DNA of 64,000 bases from Rhynchonema sp. JSB1_4 (GCA_030248065.1 JASAMV010004440.1:62001-126000); one strand, 5' to 3'. Counted from the first letter of the stretch, positions 1 through 18,120 are shown. The notes: generated by a model from the letters alone, not told the origin. Made by a program: numbers and translations.

Positions 1-6134
<6,134 letters not shown>

Positions 6135-6312
6135 CGCTTAGTGTGGACCGCTGGACCGCTGATCGTAGGTTTTAGCTACGGTAGATTCAACACGTCAACA
6201 TAGCTACCGTAACCTGTTGCCGATAGCGGTCTAATGCGCGGTTACAGCCAGCGGATAATTCCCACTACCACTACCGTAACCCAAACCTACGATCAGCGGT
6301 CCACACTAAGCG
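6135..6312. mobile_element. Short MITE with 29-30 bp terminal inverted repeats
   Basis: CGCTTAGTGTGGACCGCT at the left and the complement AGCGGTCCACACTAAGCG at the right, extended by GATCGTAGGTTT on the inner side, bound about 178 bp. No coding content was seen and the target duplication is not clear. Confidence 0.55.
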
Positions 6313-6446
6313 GCCCCATTTTTCGGGCAATTTATTTTGGAAATTTATCTGGCTCCGGAAAAAACGGTTTTTTCCGTTTTGGTGGGCTGGGCAGTGGGCA
6401 CTATACGTTTATTTGCGTGTCGCGTCGCGTGTGGTAGTGGTTGTAT

Positions 6447-7482
6447 TACCGTAAAACCTAAAATACAAGGGGGGCTGTATTTTTTCACTGACCCCTTTTA
6501 GGGAGGGCTGCATGGATTTTTTTAACCAAATTTAGTAGCTTTTTAGCTACTAAATTTTTTGAAAAGCTAGTAAATTTTCGAATTTAGTAGTCTAAGAGCT
6601 ACAGTGTAGTTCCTGGTCCGGAGGGGGAACAGACGTACCCTCCACTATTTTCGGAGGGGGAACAGACGTACCTACCTGGGGGGAAGGGGGCCCCAGTTTG
6701 GGGGGGGGACGGAAAAAAGTCATTTTTTGAGGTCGAAAAATTGGACTATTTTTGCCTTCTTTTGCGAAAAATCCCCTATAAAAAGGGTATTTTGGCGTTT
6801 TTTGGAGGTTTCACCTAAAGTTTACCTATTTTTGGCCTAAAAATGCCTATTTTAGGCCTAAATTTGCCCATTTTAGGAAAAAATTGGGGGAGCAGACGTA
6901 CCCGGAGGGGGAACAGTGGGGCAGGCGTACCTCGGAGGGCGAACAGACGTACCGGAGGGGGGTCCCCCCCTCCCCCCAGGAACTTACACTGAAGAGCTAC
7001 TAAATTTTGTATTTTGGCCAAAAAAGCTAGTAAATTGGCTTTTCAGCGGCAAAAAAGCTACTAAATTTTTGATTTTATTAGCTTCTTGCTACTAGCCCAT
7101 TTTGAAAAAAATAAACCCTGGGGGCTGTATTTTTTTTTGGGGGGGGCTGTATTTTTTCGCTGCCCAAAGTCTCAAAAAATGTTCTAAAAAATACCCCTAA
7201 AATGGAGTTCTGTCAGGGTGTTACTGGTCATTAGTGAGTGTTTTTAGGTGCAGATCTTCCATAAAAGGCTTTACGTCATCATATACTCAACCACAACCGT
7301 TGTACACAAGGTGTCTTATACAAAAACTTGACTTTACGACCCCTAAGCGGGGAATTCCAAGTTGGGGGGGGCTGTATTTTGGGGGGGGGCTCTATTTTTT
7401 CACTGACCCCATTTAGGGGGCTGTATTTTTGGGGGGGCTCTATTTTTTTTTGGGGGGGGGCTCTATTTTAGGGAATACGGTA
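6447..7482. mobile_element. TACCGTA-ended element, interrupted by a hAT-like MITE
   Basis: The left end TACCGTAAAACC and the right end ATACGGTA match the ends of the shorter copy at 36862-37303, and the interiors share long similar stretches (for example around 7190-7370 and 37070-37230). The extra length here includes the 6602-6991 insertion and a TAGTAGCTTTTTAGC-rich portion. Confidence 0.55.
6602..6991. mobile_element. hAT-like MITE, TSD AAGAGCTA
   Basis: Begins CAGTGTAGTTCCTGG and ends with a near-complement (one extra T) at 6991. AAGAGCTA flanks both sides (6594-6601, 6992-6999). The interior is G/C-run-rich and close to the reverse complement of 35263-35666, so it is one family. It is inserted inside the TACCGTA-ended element at 6447-7482. 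Confidence 0.8.
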
Positions 7483-7500
7483 TACCGTTCAGCACGTCAG

Positions 7501-8704
7501 CAGTGTAGTTCCTGGGGGGAGGGGGTCCCCCCCTAAGGTACACTAACCGCCTCGACCAAGGTACACTAGTACACTAACCTATACTGTCATAAAGAACCGT
7601 TCTTTATTTTTCGTGGAAAAAAACGGTTTTTTTCCCGAAAAAAAAAACCGTTTTTTCCCAAATACTTTTCCAGTACTTAAGAACGTAATTTCGAAAAATA
7701 TAACAATTTCCGTGCAAAATTTGTTCGAAGTGACGAGAGTGCTCTGGAAGAGTGTTGAAGTCAGTCGAAAACACTTGGTTAACACCCCTTTTGCCCCATT
7801 TTGGGCCCGATTAATTTTTGTGCTCGAGCCAATTTTTCACTGAAATCGAAAAACTCATCAGTTTTGCATTACAATTTTTTGGAAAAATTGGAATAAAGTA
7901 CCGATATTTTTCCGATCAAAAACCGAAAAGGTACCCACGGAAAAATAAATGGAAAAGTATTCAGGTCTCGGAAAAAAACGGTTTTTTTCGGTTTTTTTTC
8001 GGAAAAAAAACCGGTTTTTTTCCGCCTGCCAGTATACACTAACCGCCGCGCCAGGTACACTAGCCGCCTCAATTTTGCCTAAAATCGGCATTTTTAGGCC
8101 CAAAATGGGTATTTTTAGACCTAAAATGGGTGATTTTCAGGTCAATGATGTCAAAAGTCGCCAAAATACACTTTTTATGCAGAATTTTTTCCAAAAAGGG
8201 GCAAAAATCGGTCAAATTTTCCACCTCAAAAAGTGACTTTTTCCTGCATTTGGGTTCTCCCCCAGGGAGGTACACTAACCGCCGCACGGAAAAAAGGGGT
8301 AGGTACGGTGCACACTGGTGTAGCTACCCAGGCGGGGCGGCAACCTACTGTACCACCAAAAATGTGGGGCGGCAACCTACCTACTGTACCGGCCGAGCTA
8401 AAGGGGGGAACAAAAATTTTTAGGTTTAAATATGGATGAAAATGTACTCTAAAACGCTAATTTCGCGCGTAGCGCGCGATTTTTCGCCTATTTGGAGTGA
8501 AAACTACCGATTTTATACCATTTTGAGCTAAAAATCACAACTTACTGTACCAGCCGCCGGCGGCAACGTACCTACTGTACCAGCATGGAGCGTCAACCTA
8601 CCTACCTACTGTGCCCAGGGGGGGGGGCTCCCCCACTTCCCCCCCCTCCCCGGCTACACAAGTGACGGTACACTAACCGCCGCGCCGGACCGGGAACTAC
8701 ACTG
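7501..8704. mobile_element. CAGTGTAGTTCC-ended element, degenerate hAT-like
   Basis: It starts CAGTGTAGTTCC at 7501 and ends GGAACTACACTG at 8704, the same termini as other copies in the window. The flanking octamers agree at only 5 of 8 positions, so the insertion is old or the boundaries are compound. The interior has GTACACTAACCGCC motifs and AAAACGG/CCGTTTT palindromes. No protein was seen. Confidence 0.5.
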
Positions 8705-9180
8705 CCGCTCAGTTCCCGTTTCGTTTTCACCCGTTTTATTGTAATTTTTTGTGCGCTGCTGAAACAAAACCTGTTTTTAGGCAGGCAAACCAAACCCAGT
8801 TAAAGACAAAAAATTTCTTTCAGCCTCCGCTGTCTTTCCTCTTCGCTCGATCTGAGTGTCCGAGGCGCCCGGCGTCCCCTGTGAAACAAACTGAAGCCGG
8901 TTTGGCTCCTTTCTTCAAGTGGAAAACCACCTCAATTCGTCAATCGGTCAAACCCCGATCTTCCGGCCTTCCATTTCTGCAAACCCAAGCCCAAAGGCTT
9001 CATCTTCTGCAGCCAAAGTCGCTCATCTCAACCGCAACCGGGCCTCGCTCACGTGATCATCGTGAGATTTGCGTTAGGGACGCGTTCAATCAGTTCAATC
9101 AATAAGTTCTCAATCACCATATCAATTAACAGCCGCAGAGCCAATTGATCAACGAAACGGGACGACGGCAGCTAGCAACC
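8705..9180 (+). promoter_or_regulatory. Probable MLF upstream and 5' UTR region
   Basis: This is unique sequence between the last transposon end and the MLF start codon. An open frame at 8749-9105 has no recognised domain. I see no clear TATA box or trans-splice leader site, so the transcription start is unknown. Confidence 0.3.
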
Positions 9181-12100
9181 ATGTTTGGCGGATTCTTCGG
9201 CGACCCGTTTTTCAAGTTGGTCGAATTGTGGCGAATTTTGCTTTTTTTTTCTTTATCCTTCCGCACTTCACTTTCCAGTTAGAACTGCATGTACTGTATT
9301 TTGATTTAATAGAGTGGGTGGGTTGGGCATGGGAGGTGGGGTGGGGTGGGTGGGCTTGGTACATCGGCAGCAGACGAAAAAAGACTACCATATCACTCGA
9401 TTCTAGGTATAGGGTCGGTCTTGTTTGTCAGTCAGTTTGATTGGTCGCTTGTTTGATTGGATGCTTTTTAGGCAACTTTTTTTGATCAGCTCCGACAATT
9501 GGTTGGGTTCAGTCAAATGTTTCGTGCCAAAATAGCCCCAATAATCACTTTTTTTCAATTCAATCTTGTATCGATCACGATCATATATGGTTGCGTATGT
9601 ATTCGGCATCGATGTTGTTTGATGATGATTCGGTGGATTGCGTGTTTGTGCCAAATGTTTCGGCGGACTTGTCCGATTGCACATCGTCACATATCGCTCC
9701 TCGTACCGGGTCGCTGAGAATATTTGTGTTGTATTTCTTTTACTTTTTAATTGTAGTTTTATTTTAAGATGACGTTAAAAATACTCACACGAGCGGCACA
9801 AAGTATACGAATCCGTTATCGCTGAATTTCGCTCCTGACCCGGTTTTATGGGATTGCGATTTTTGGGTTTTAGATGTTGATTTTGCGGTTCTGTGTGTTT
9901 TTTTGGATTAGTTTTTATTATTTTCAAGTTTTGCAAATCTGGTGGAAGCGGGAGAACATACTTTGTGGATGTTGATTTCGGTGTTGTTGGTTGTGTATGT
10001 TTGATTTTGGCCAGGGCCGGTTGTATATGTTTGATCGGTATTGGTTTGTCCTGCAATGCGAAAATTTTTTATGCCTTTTTTAATATTTCTCAAATATCTC
10101 TCCCAGCCAACCAGATTTTTCTCGAGTTTGAATTTCGGCAGCGGCCCTTCAATTTTGTTATATTCGTGTCTTCGGTGCATATCCTTGTCAATGTCATCAT
10201 CGTCAACCGACGGCAGATCCGTGTAATTCATGCCGCGTTTCTTGCGCTTCAGGCAGCCAAACAGCCAGAATAACGGCAGTAGCATTAGACCAAGGACTAT
10301 TGACAGTATCAGCGTTGTTGTGGTATTGGCGATACAGTATGTTGTTGGTATTGTTGCTGGTGTTGAGCTGGGAACTAGTGCTCTGTAGGGATTGGTCATG
10401 ATGATAATTCAGGCCGATCGATGTTTTGTGGATTGTTGTGGTTTGTTTGTTTCCGGTGAAATTCGATGCAAAAAACCTACGGAAAGTAAAGTGAATGAAT
10501 GACTTTCGTTCATCTCAAGATCACTTCAGTTCAAGAGTTGGTGGACCCCGTCTCACACTTGGGTTTCGTCATCACATATTCAAACATGGTCTTGGTTCGG
10601 CTTCCATTTCGGTTCAGTCTTTTTCTGTCCTTTCATACCGCCGGTGCACCGGGTCATCGTCAGTGCGAATGCCTCCACTGTTGGATGACTGGCCAACCAC
10701 CGGGCCGGCCGCATAAATAATAAGTCTTCAATCAGATGCTAATGGTTCACCATCAGGGTTTTTTTGCCACTCTAATCGTGGCTCAGTACTAAAGTAAGAA
10801 TGAGCCACAAGATTTTGGCAAGTGAGCCACCGATGGGCCACTGACCCATTTTGAAGAAAAAACCCTGTTCACCATCATCACTATTTTGCAGCGACATGCA
10901 TCAACGAATGAATAGTCAGATGCGCCAGATGGATCAGTTGATGAACGAAATGATGGGAGGTGGCGGGCCCGCGGGATTCGGTCCCGATCCGTTCGGACCC
11001 ATGCTAATGCCGCCCGGGCCTGGCGGCGTTCGGGCCCCGAACGTACGCGGAGGCTCACGACATAACGCCAGGGAGCAAATGATCAGGGATCATCACCAGC
11101 AACAACAACAGGTGCGTTTCGTCAGGTTTCAGGTGTAGGATTTTTTAGATTTAAGAAAAATCGATTTTCAGGTGTAGGTCTGAAGTTTAGGAGGAAACAT
11201 AATTTTTCCCAGAACGGTCACCACGTTCTGTTGCCACGCTTTAGGCGCAACGAGTTATTGCTTTGTTTAATTTGTGCTGGTCGAATAATTGGTGGGTGAA
11301 AATCGGTTTATTGCGTGGGTGAGTTGGTCTTGGTCACAACAGCAAAAAGGTGCAACGAAGTTTCACTACCAAACCACGGTTTGATGCAGGTGTATTGCAC
11401 GGTTTTGTGGTTGTTTGCATGAATAGATCTGTATGCGATTGCATTTCATTACCATGTGCTCGTTTACTGGTGGCCATTTTTCTATCATGATGTTCGGAAT
11501 TTCAAAAACAAACGTCAATGTTGTGGCAGGTAAAAAGACAATTCGGCACACTTTCTCTTTCTCAGCCGGCACTTGCGTATGTGTCTCGCACATTAAAGCC
11601 AAACTGATCATCACAAACGGCTGGTTGTAGCGTAGTCGACGTAAATTGCTCGCGCAAAAGACCTGAATCCAAATTGAAAAAATGACGTGCTGCTTTGTAT
11701 TTATAAACAGCGTGTTTGAACTATTTGCGCGAGCCATTTGTGACACAACAACTATGCTGCAGTACGCCGTGACCAGAATGCATATACATGAAGTTATTGA
11801 ATGATTGCAGGCTGCTGGAGGCAGTGCTGGTGCCATGCAACCGCACATGATGAACCCGTTTGGTGGACTGTTGGGCGGAGGACTTTTTGGAAATATTGGA
11901 CACATGATGCAACAGATGGTACGTTTTAGTGGTGAGATCGGTTCTGAGTGTTTGGTTGACTCTCGGAGATGTTCGCGCTCTCGTTCTCCATGTTTGTGTT
12001 TGCGGCACGTGTGAAAAATGAGTCAAAATGAAGAGCGCGAACACCAACAAACAACAGGGTATCCTTTGTCTTGTGACCCTCTGTTGCGTTCCGAACGAAA

Positions 12101-15100
12101 TTTCCGTCGCCATCATTTGCACCCTGCGAATTGTAACCATAATAAATTCGAAAACAACCGACCTGTCGATCATGTCACAACAAGGATCGACACTATCCAG
12201 TTCAATTTTAACTTTGCTCGCGTTCCGCATGAGCACGCTACAAAAAAAACGAGAGAGAACCTGGCAAAACGCAACAAAATTGCAACAAAACAACACAGCC
12301 TGAAACGCTATCTTTATGCAGCAGGACCGCGCGGCGAACGACCCTGACTCGCACATGTATTCCCAATCGACTGTCATCTCCTATGACGGACTGTCGGATC
12401 AACCGCGCTATTACGAAGCAACGAATTCCACCAGAAAAGCCGGTCAAATCAAAGAGGTGGGATTATTGGTGTTTTCATTTTTGCCGTATCTTTTGCGAAC
12501 ATATTTTCTTGGCGTCCGTGACTCATCACGTTCGCTTGCTTGTCGGGAATAGTCGAAAAGCCTGAAGTTCATCATTATTGGATCGCACTCATAGAGCATG
12601 GGTCAGCGATATCAACATCAATGCAAGTAGAAAAATTTTCGCATTGTGTGCCAGTACTGGTAAAAAAACGACAACATATACTCCGACAATACTTTTGTGA
12701 GCATGAGGAGATAAAAATCTTTGGAAAATCATCCAGGTCCCTTGATCATCAGGTTTAACCGTTACACGCAGCTGGCTGTGTGTGCATTAATTAATACACG
12801 TGTGTGTATTAGACAGCAGCAGCGCTAGATATAAGTAGCAGCGGCTAGACGGAAGTATGTGTCGGTTCGCTAGCTCAGCGGTGAAGGCGTTGGACTCGTG
12901 CCTGCGGGACCGCTGGTTCGAGTCCCGCCGGCGCCGGTGAATTTTTTTGTTTTTTTTTGGCTTTTTTGGTTAAAACTAATTTATACATGAACAAAATGAT
13001 GAGAAATAGTGTTTATAACAGTGAAATCGGGGTTGGGATCTCAAAACATAGCCATCATTTTTTGTTTGTTTTCTTGAGCTTAGCCTTAGGCTTGGGCTTA
13101 GGCTTTGGCTTAGGCTTAGGCCTAGGCTTAGGCTTAGGCTTAGGCCTACGCCTAGGCTTCTTGGGCTTGGGCTTAAACGTAATCCGAAGCGGCTGGCCTC
13201 AAAACGCCGTTTTCTGCCTTTTATAGGCGTGGATGATTTTCCAAAGATTTTTAACTCCTCTTTTTGTGAGCAACTTTTCAAACGTGTTGCCTGATCCGTA
13301 AAGCACACGCACCCGCGCAGCCAGCTGAGTTTCGTAGCACTTCGCAAATCACTACGTTAGACTTGTGTGTTGAGCGGCTGGCAGTCACGTGACCGCTGCA
13401 ACTAATACACGCATAATGAGCTTTACGGATCAGGCAACGCGTTTGAAAAGTTTCTCCCAAATGTATTGTCGGAGTATACATACATCACGCCCTAATTTAA
13501 AATTCTGGCCGCAGCAGTGATTATGGTCTATTGATAATGTTTCACTCTGCAACTGTTTCAGACCCGTCGTTCCTTGCGCGACAGTGCCACCGGTGAGGAA
13601 AAGCTTGAGATCGGACATCACATCGGCCCGCGCGGGCACGTGATCGAGAAACGTCGCGTCGGCGGCGGCCCGATGGAGGAGGAACAGAAATTCGTCAATA
13701 TCAATCGGGGTGAGTTATTGACTGAATGGTCAGATTTTGAATGGGATTGAATTGGATATTGTTATGCAAGAAATTTTGATATACTCATGCTCACCCACTG
13801 CAAACTGAAACTTCCATGGTGATAATTTGTCACATGTTTTGAAAATGCAACTTTTTTGGTAAGCTCCTGTTTCAGTGATTTTGGTGGATGCAGATAAGGC
13901 TAAGCATGGCACGACAACATGTTGCAGACTTGACTCGACTCTGTTCCTTCAAATCGGAAATCCCACCTTGGTTGCATTGGACACATAGGCAGTACGACTT
14001 TTTAGTGATCATATCAGACCTTCAATGGCTGGCCGACCCTATGAACCAATCCAAATAAATTGGTCGAATCAGATCACCAAAAGTGCAGTGTCCGGCCAGA
14101 ATGCTGTTCAAAAATAGACGGATGAAAGGACATAAAAATGTTTGATTTGATTTTTTTTAATTTATTTTTTCTTCCCCAGATCACGCCCACGAATTCGATC
14201 GCGAATGGCGTCACGCGACCAGCAGTGGTTACGGCGCGGTGGAGGGCGGACAGAGACAACGCTATGGCGCTGGACGACAACGGGCTATTGATGGGTGGGT
14301 CGGGGTATACTGGCGGAAAAATTGGTTTTTTTTTATATTTCGTGAAAAAAAAACAGAAATAAACAAAAAAAACCGATAAAGAACCGCAGTGTATAAGGAT
14401 AGGGGAAGCTCTAAGCTCAAGTAAGCAGTGTTCGAACGGGATTCATTTTTAATCCCGGGATCGGGATTGGGATCAAGAAAGTGTCGGGATCGGGATCGGG
14501 ATTTACCAGATAGTCCAAAAGCAATAGTTTTTATCATTTTATGCATAAGATACAAGTTAATATCACAGACAACCATGAAACATGTTTATCACACATGGAT
14601 AAACACCCGGAACAGTGATTAAAGCCGATTGAAAATCGAGAGTAGCTGATGACAGATAAGTTCAAAGATCATAATTGTAGTCGATCAGTGGCAAAGCCTT
14701 TGACAAAAAGATAAGCATTTCACCATTTTATGGTTTCAAGCAGTATCTTTTGTCATCAAACAAATCAGCTGCACTCGAAAAGAACTGTTCAGAAGGCACG
14801 CTCGTAGGCGGAGCGCTAAGATTTTTGGAAGCTTGACGTGCCAGTCGCGGAAACTTTGTCTCATTTGTTGCGCATCATCAGAACATTTCCTCGAAACTGG
14901 GTCCCTTCGTTTGAAGCAACTTTGTGTAACCGTTCAGTTCCAGCTCGACTTGTTCGCGATTGGTGGTGTTTGCAGTTTCATCACGCTGGGAATCAGCCGT
15001 CGAGCACCTCTTAGGGGCGCGGCCATGCAAACACGGTTGCGGACCGCGGGTCAGCAATAATTCTATGTCCAGTGACCGCCCCGCGTTTGCTTGGCCGCAC

Positions 15101-16419
15101 TTGCGGGTCACTCGAAACATTTATTTAGCCCTTTTACACACAAAAAATGAACCAATCAGTGCTGTGCTACGGCACGTCTGCGACGTTTGGCTCGACGCTG
15201 ATCGGTTATGTTTCAAGTGACCCGCAAACTGCGACCCGCAAGTGCGGCCATGCAAAAACGGGGTGGTTATTGGACATTGAATATTTTCTGACCCGCGCCC
15301 GCGTTTGCATAGCAGCGCCCTTACAACAGCTTGGCGAATTATGATTGCATAATTTTTTTACTTTTTGTTCTCAAAACTTAATCCCGATCCCGGTACTTTT
15401 TTGGGCGGGATCGGGATCGGGATTGACTTTTTCAAAATGACGGGATCGGGATCAGAAAAAAGGCCCGGGATCCCGGGATCGGGATCGGGATCCCGTTCGA
15501 ACACTGCAAGTAAGGTATTTTTGACACATAATAGTAATGTTAGCAGAGACACTACAGTGGTGCCTATGGGTGCTTTTGATGCTCATTGTGACAAAATAGT
15601 TGAAACAATCCACAATGACATTGCCCGCGCTTGACCAAAGGCGTTCTGAACGAAAATATTTCCCAACTTCTGTCTAAAATTGGAAAATTTAGTGAAAAAA
15701 GACCGATGTTTCCCGGAGGCTGAGGTTTTTTCGGTTTTTTCTGGTCCCAAATGGACCCGGTTTTTTTCGGTTTTTTTTCGTGAAAAAAAAAACGGTTTTT
15801 TTCGTCCACCAGTATAGGTCGGGTATAGTTGTCGACGGAAAGGACCGGTTTTTTCTCGTGAAAAAAAAACTGAAGAAAACCGGGTCCATTATTTTGGACC
15901 GAAAATAAATTTATGTAAAAAACAGTAATTTTTACACAAAAATGACGTTTTTGGCCCTATTTTTTAACATTCTGGAGGCTCGTCACTGCCGAAGTGCGAC
16001 CTGGAGGTTGAATGAAACCATTATGACTGGGGATTTTGACAGATTTTGATGTCTTCAACGGCACATGGTGTCTTTGCACTATGCTTCACAGCAGTTTTTG
16101 GGGTCAAAGTGCCCTGTACCTGTTGTTTGATACCGCTCGCTGTAAATTTATCCACTGGAATTCTTTCGGTTTTTTCACAAAATAAGAAGAATTTTTACAC
16201 ACAGGCTTCATCAGCTACTTTGATTGTTGTTTTTGGAATTGCATATAGAGGATAGAAGATTGCATCCACGTAATTTTTTCAACTTTCAGCCATGGGCCTT
16301 ACGCCGATCACGCCGAGCCAATTCCGATCGTTGAGGAACCGGACGAACGTCAGCCAAGTCGACCATCAAATGGACAGAAACGAAAACGCAGAGATGGACC
16401 GCAGATTCATGAGATTTGA
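9181..16419 (+). CDS. mlf: Myeloid leukemia factor (MLF) family protein, 7 coding exons
   Basis: Coding exons read as 9181-9215, 10892-11111, 11811-11918, 12322-12456, 13562-13709, 14180-14294 and 16290-16419. All phases agree and give about 296 residues, close to vertebrate MLF1/2. The start [11 protein letters not shown] matches the family's N-terminal DPFF motif. Exon 2 has a Met-rich helix ([14 protein letters not shown]) and a Gly/Pro stretch. Exons 5-6 carry the diagnostic core: [20 protein letters not shown], then GHVIEKRR, then [10 protein letters not shown]. The tail is basic (KRKRRDG), a possible nuclear localisation signal. MLF proteins are adaptors acting between nucleus and cytoplasm, with reported links to transcription, apoptosis and aggregate handling; the exact role here is inferred. 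The first donor is GTTGGT. Intron 1 contains an opposite-strand gene, intron 4 a foldback with TTAGGC repeats and a tRNA-like sequence, and intron 6 a hAT-like element. No AATAAA was seen close after the stop. Confidence 0.93.
9758..9763 (-). terminator. Putative polyadenylation signal AATAAA of the nested membrane-protein gene
   Basis: The plus strand reads TTTATT, so AATAAA is on the minus strand, 12 bp beyond the stop of the spliced model. Position and strand fit cleavage and polyadenylation of the antisense nested gene. Confidence 0.45.
9775..10399 (-). CDS. Small single-pass membrane protein nested antisense in MLF intron 1
   Basis: No family was recognised. The ATG at 10399 opens a frame with a short Thr/Ser/Pro-rich N-terminus, a hydrophobic segment at residues 31-52 ([19 protein letters not shown]) and then KRKKR, which predicts N-out, C-in topology. 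An acidic patch (DDDDID) and a charged tail follow. Two models fit. Unspliced, the frame stops at 9908 (163 residues). Spliced, exons 10112-10399 and 9775-10050 join in phase across a 61-bp intron (GTTGGC...TTGCAG) and give 187 residues. An AATAAA on this strand (9758-9763) lies 12 bp past the second stop, which favours the spliced form. The gene lies within MLF intron 1 (9216-10891) on the other strand. Confidence 0.55.
12862..12949 (+). ncRNA. tRNA-like sequence with Pol III A and B boxes (pseudo-tRNA or SINE head)
   Basis: TAGCTCAGCGG (12871-12881) matches the A box and GGTTCGAGTCC (12915-12925) matches the B box exactly, with normal spacing, and a run of T follows at 12943. I could not fold a proper acceptor stem or anticodon stem, so it is probably a degenerate tRNA or the head of a SINE, not a working tRNA. 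It lies in MLF intron 4. Confidence 0.55.
13077..13167 (+). repeat. Interstitial TTAGGC (nematode telomere-like) repeat tract
   Basis: About 90 bp of TTAGGC units mixed with TTGGGC, TTTGGC and reversed CCTAGG junctions. TTAGGC is the canonical nematode telomere repeat. The tract lies inside the loop of a larger foldback in MLF intron 4. A few shorter units recur near 20730-20755 in the opposite orientation. Confidence 0.7.
14426..15506. mobile_element. hAT-like non-autonomous element, TSD CAAGTAAG
   Basis: Terminal inverted repeats CAGTGTTCGAACGGGAT and ATCCCGTTCGAACACTG bound 1081 bp. The perfect 8-bp target duplication CAAGTAAG lies at 14418-14425 and 15507-15514. Subterminal regions are arrays of CGGGAT in opposite orientation. 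An inner foldback (about 15012-15323) carries GGGCGC-type arms. No transposase was seen. CAGTG ends and an 8-bp duplication are hAT hallmarks. It lies in MLF intron 6. Confidence 0.8.
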
Positions 16420-18120
16420 TTGAATATTCAAGCGGGAAAATTTTCGTTTTCGAACGTTTCTTTTGTTGTTCTGGCGTAATGCATCTCTGGACAACTGAAT
16501 GTACTTTAATCGTGCGCATTGTTTTTGGCTTTTGAGTTCATGTATTATACATGCCATACCATTTGAGCCCTCCCCCCTCCCACACGATGCTAGCGGGTTA
16601 GCGGGCCTTGCGCGCCGTGCTAAAGCAAGTGAGCCGGTTCCGCTAATCCGCCTGTGCGGAAGGCTTAAGCTGAGTGTTTTCAATGATTTTGAGAACTTGT
16701 GGAATTAGAATAGGTGTTGGCTTTTGGAACATCAGCGTTTTCTCTTCTTGTAGTTAATAGGTCAGGTCTTCCTTCTGCTCGTTGTCATTCATCAATTTTA
16801 GTGGGGTCGATCGAAAATCCAGGCATCGGTAGATTTCTTTGGTTTGATTCAGTTTTGCATGTCAACTTGATGACATTTCAGTTGGTCATTATCAAAACCT
16901 GAATGTGTGATTATCTCTTTTATTAGCTTTGTAAATTTATGGCGATCTATGGCGATTTATGGCAGTTCATATTGAACCAGGATCTTTTCGTTCGGCCGGT
17001 TACTTTGAAAGTATTGACGGTTGCGCGTGTGAGCTTGTAGCTGAGAATTGCTTGTTTGCTGACATTTATTGTGGTTCAAAAACTGTACGTTTTTTCATCT
17101 GTTTCCACAAGCCAGGAAACCAGCTAGCACTAAAATGCTTATCCTTTTGCTTGTTTCATAAATAGGCTGCTTGTGCGGAGATTTGGAGATTTTTCTCAAC
17201 TTCTGTGATGATTAGGTAAAGGCAAACTACACCAACACGAGCCCGATTTCGAAGGTGGTGTGTATTCAACACGAATAGACAGAGAAAATCATCATGCTCC
17301 ACTTTGTATTCTTCAACGTGTAACATTTCCCAAATCAGCAGCCACGTATGAATGTTTCACTATTCTGCCAGCTGCAAAATCAGGCTCGTGTTGGCGTGGT
17401 TTGCCTATATATGTTTTGTGCCGTAGTGTTGAGTTGCGTGTTTTTCACAGGCTGAAATGGTCCTGAGATGCGGAACTAGGTGACATTGTCTTTGCATCAT
17501 TATCATTGCTCCTTTTGTATTTTCTTCTCTGCGTAATTATGGAAGAATTTTTTTGCGTTGACAGCTTCGTGGTGTAAATATTTTTCTGTTTGACATGTAA
17601 ACATGCTGGGATTGAGTCAAGAAGAACTAAAATTCTTGCAAAAATTGTGTGCATGCATACTGTACTAATCTAAAAAACTTGTGATCGTTTTTGCTTTACT
17701 TTGGTCCGCTGTCAACACGGCTCAGATAATATCGGTCTGGACCTGGGTTCATTATCTTTCGCTTGATTGTGCCTTTGGGAATGGTTATTCACCATAATTT
17801 GTGTTGGGGTGTGCATTTTACCGCAAGATATTTACCCCAAAGCCCATTTCGGTACAACTGGTGTTATGTAGGCGGTGTTTGCTGCGAGACTTTTTCGACG
17901 AAAGATCGTGAAATAAAATGTGCTGTTGTGGAACAACACTTAGATTTTTATGATATTTTCCATTTTACACAAGGCAACTCAACATTGCGCTCCCCAGTGA
18001 AATGAAAATCTTTCTCATACATGTGTAAACACGGTATTTTATTCTCGATGCCAAATATGAGATGATGGGGAATAACAAAAATGTGTTATGGTGACAAAGT
18101 AAACTGTTTGTTCTATACTT
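16420..18120. other. No recognised gene between MLF and the 18-kb repeats
   Basis: Apart from the MITE at 17219-17406, only short frames without family signals. Part is presumably the MLF 3' UTR, but no nearby AATAAA was found. Confidence 0.4.
17219..17406. mobile_element. GGCAAACTACACC MITE family, copy 1
   Basis: Terminal inverted repeats AAGGCAAACTACACCAACA / TGTTGGCGTGGTTTGCC are flanked by TA (17217-17218 and 17407-17408). It is about 188 bp and closely related to copies at 55432 and 60884. TA duplication suggests a Tc1/mariner-type mover. Confidence 0.7.

Larger units (their letters stand above)
12675..13480. repeat. Composite foldback element in MLF intron 4
   Basis: Nested inverted arms pair 12675-12690 with 13463-13478 (core GTATTGTCGGAGTATA), 12712-12735 with 13230-13253, and within the right half 13271-13304 with 13420-13451 (core TTTACGGATCAGGCAAC). 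A further copy of the right arm occurs at about 39117-39172. The loop holds the tRNA-like sequence and the TTAGGC tract. The family type is unknown. Confidence 0.6.

Noticed and set aside
8705..9180. Extra 5' coding exon for MLF in the open frame at 8749-9105
   Set aside because: The ATG at 9181 already gives the family's normal start, and the upstream frame has no MLF similarity.
12866..12936. Functional tRNA gene
   Set aside because: A and B boxes are good, but no base-paired acceptor or anticodon stem could be drawn. Kept only as tRNA-like.
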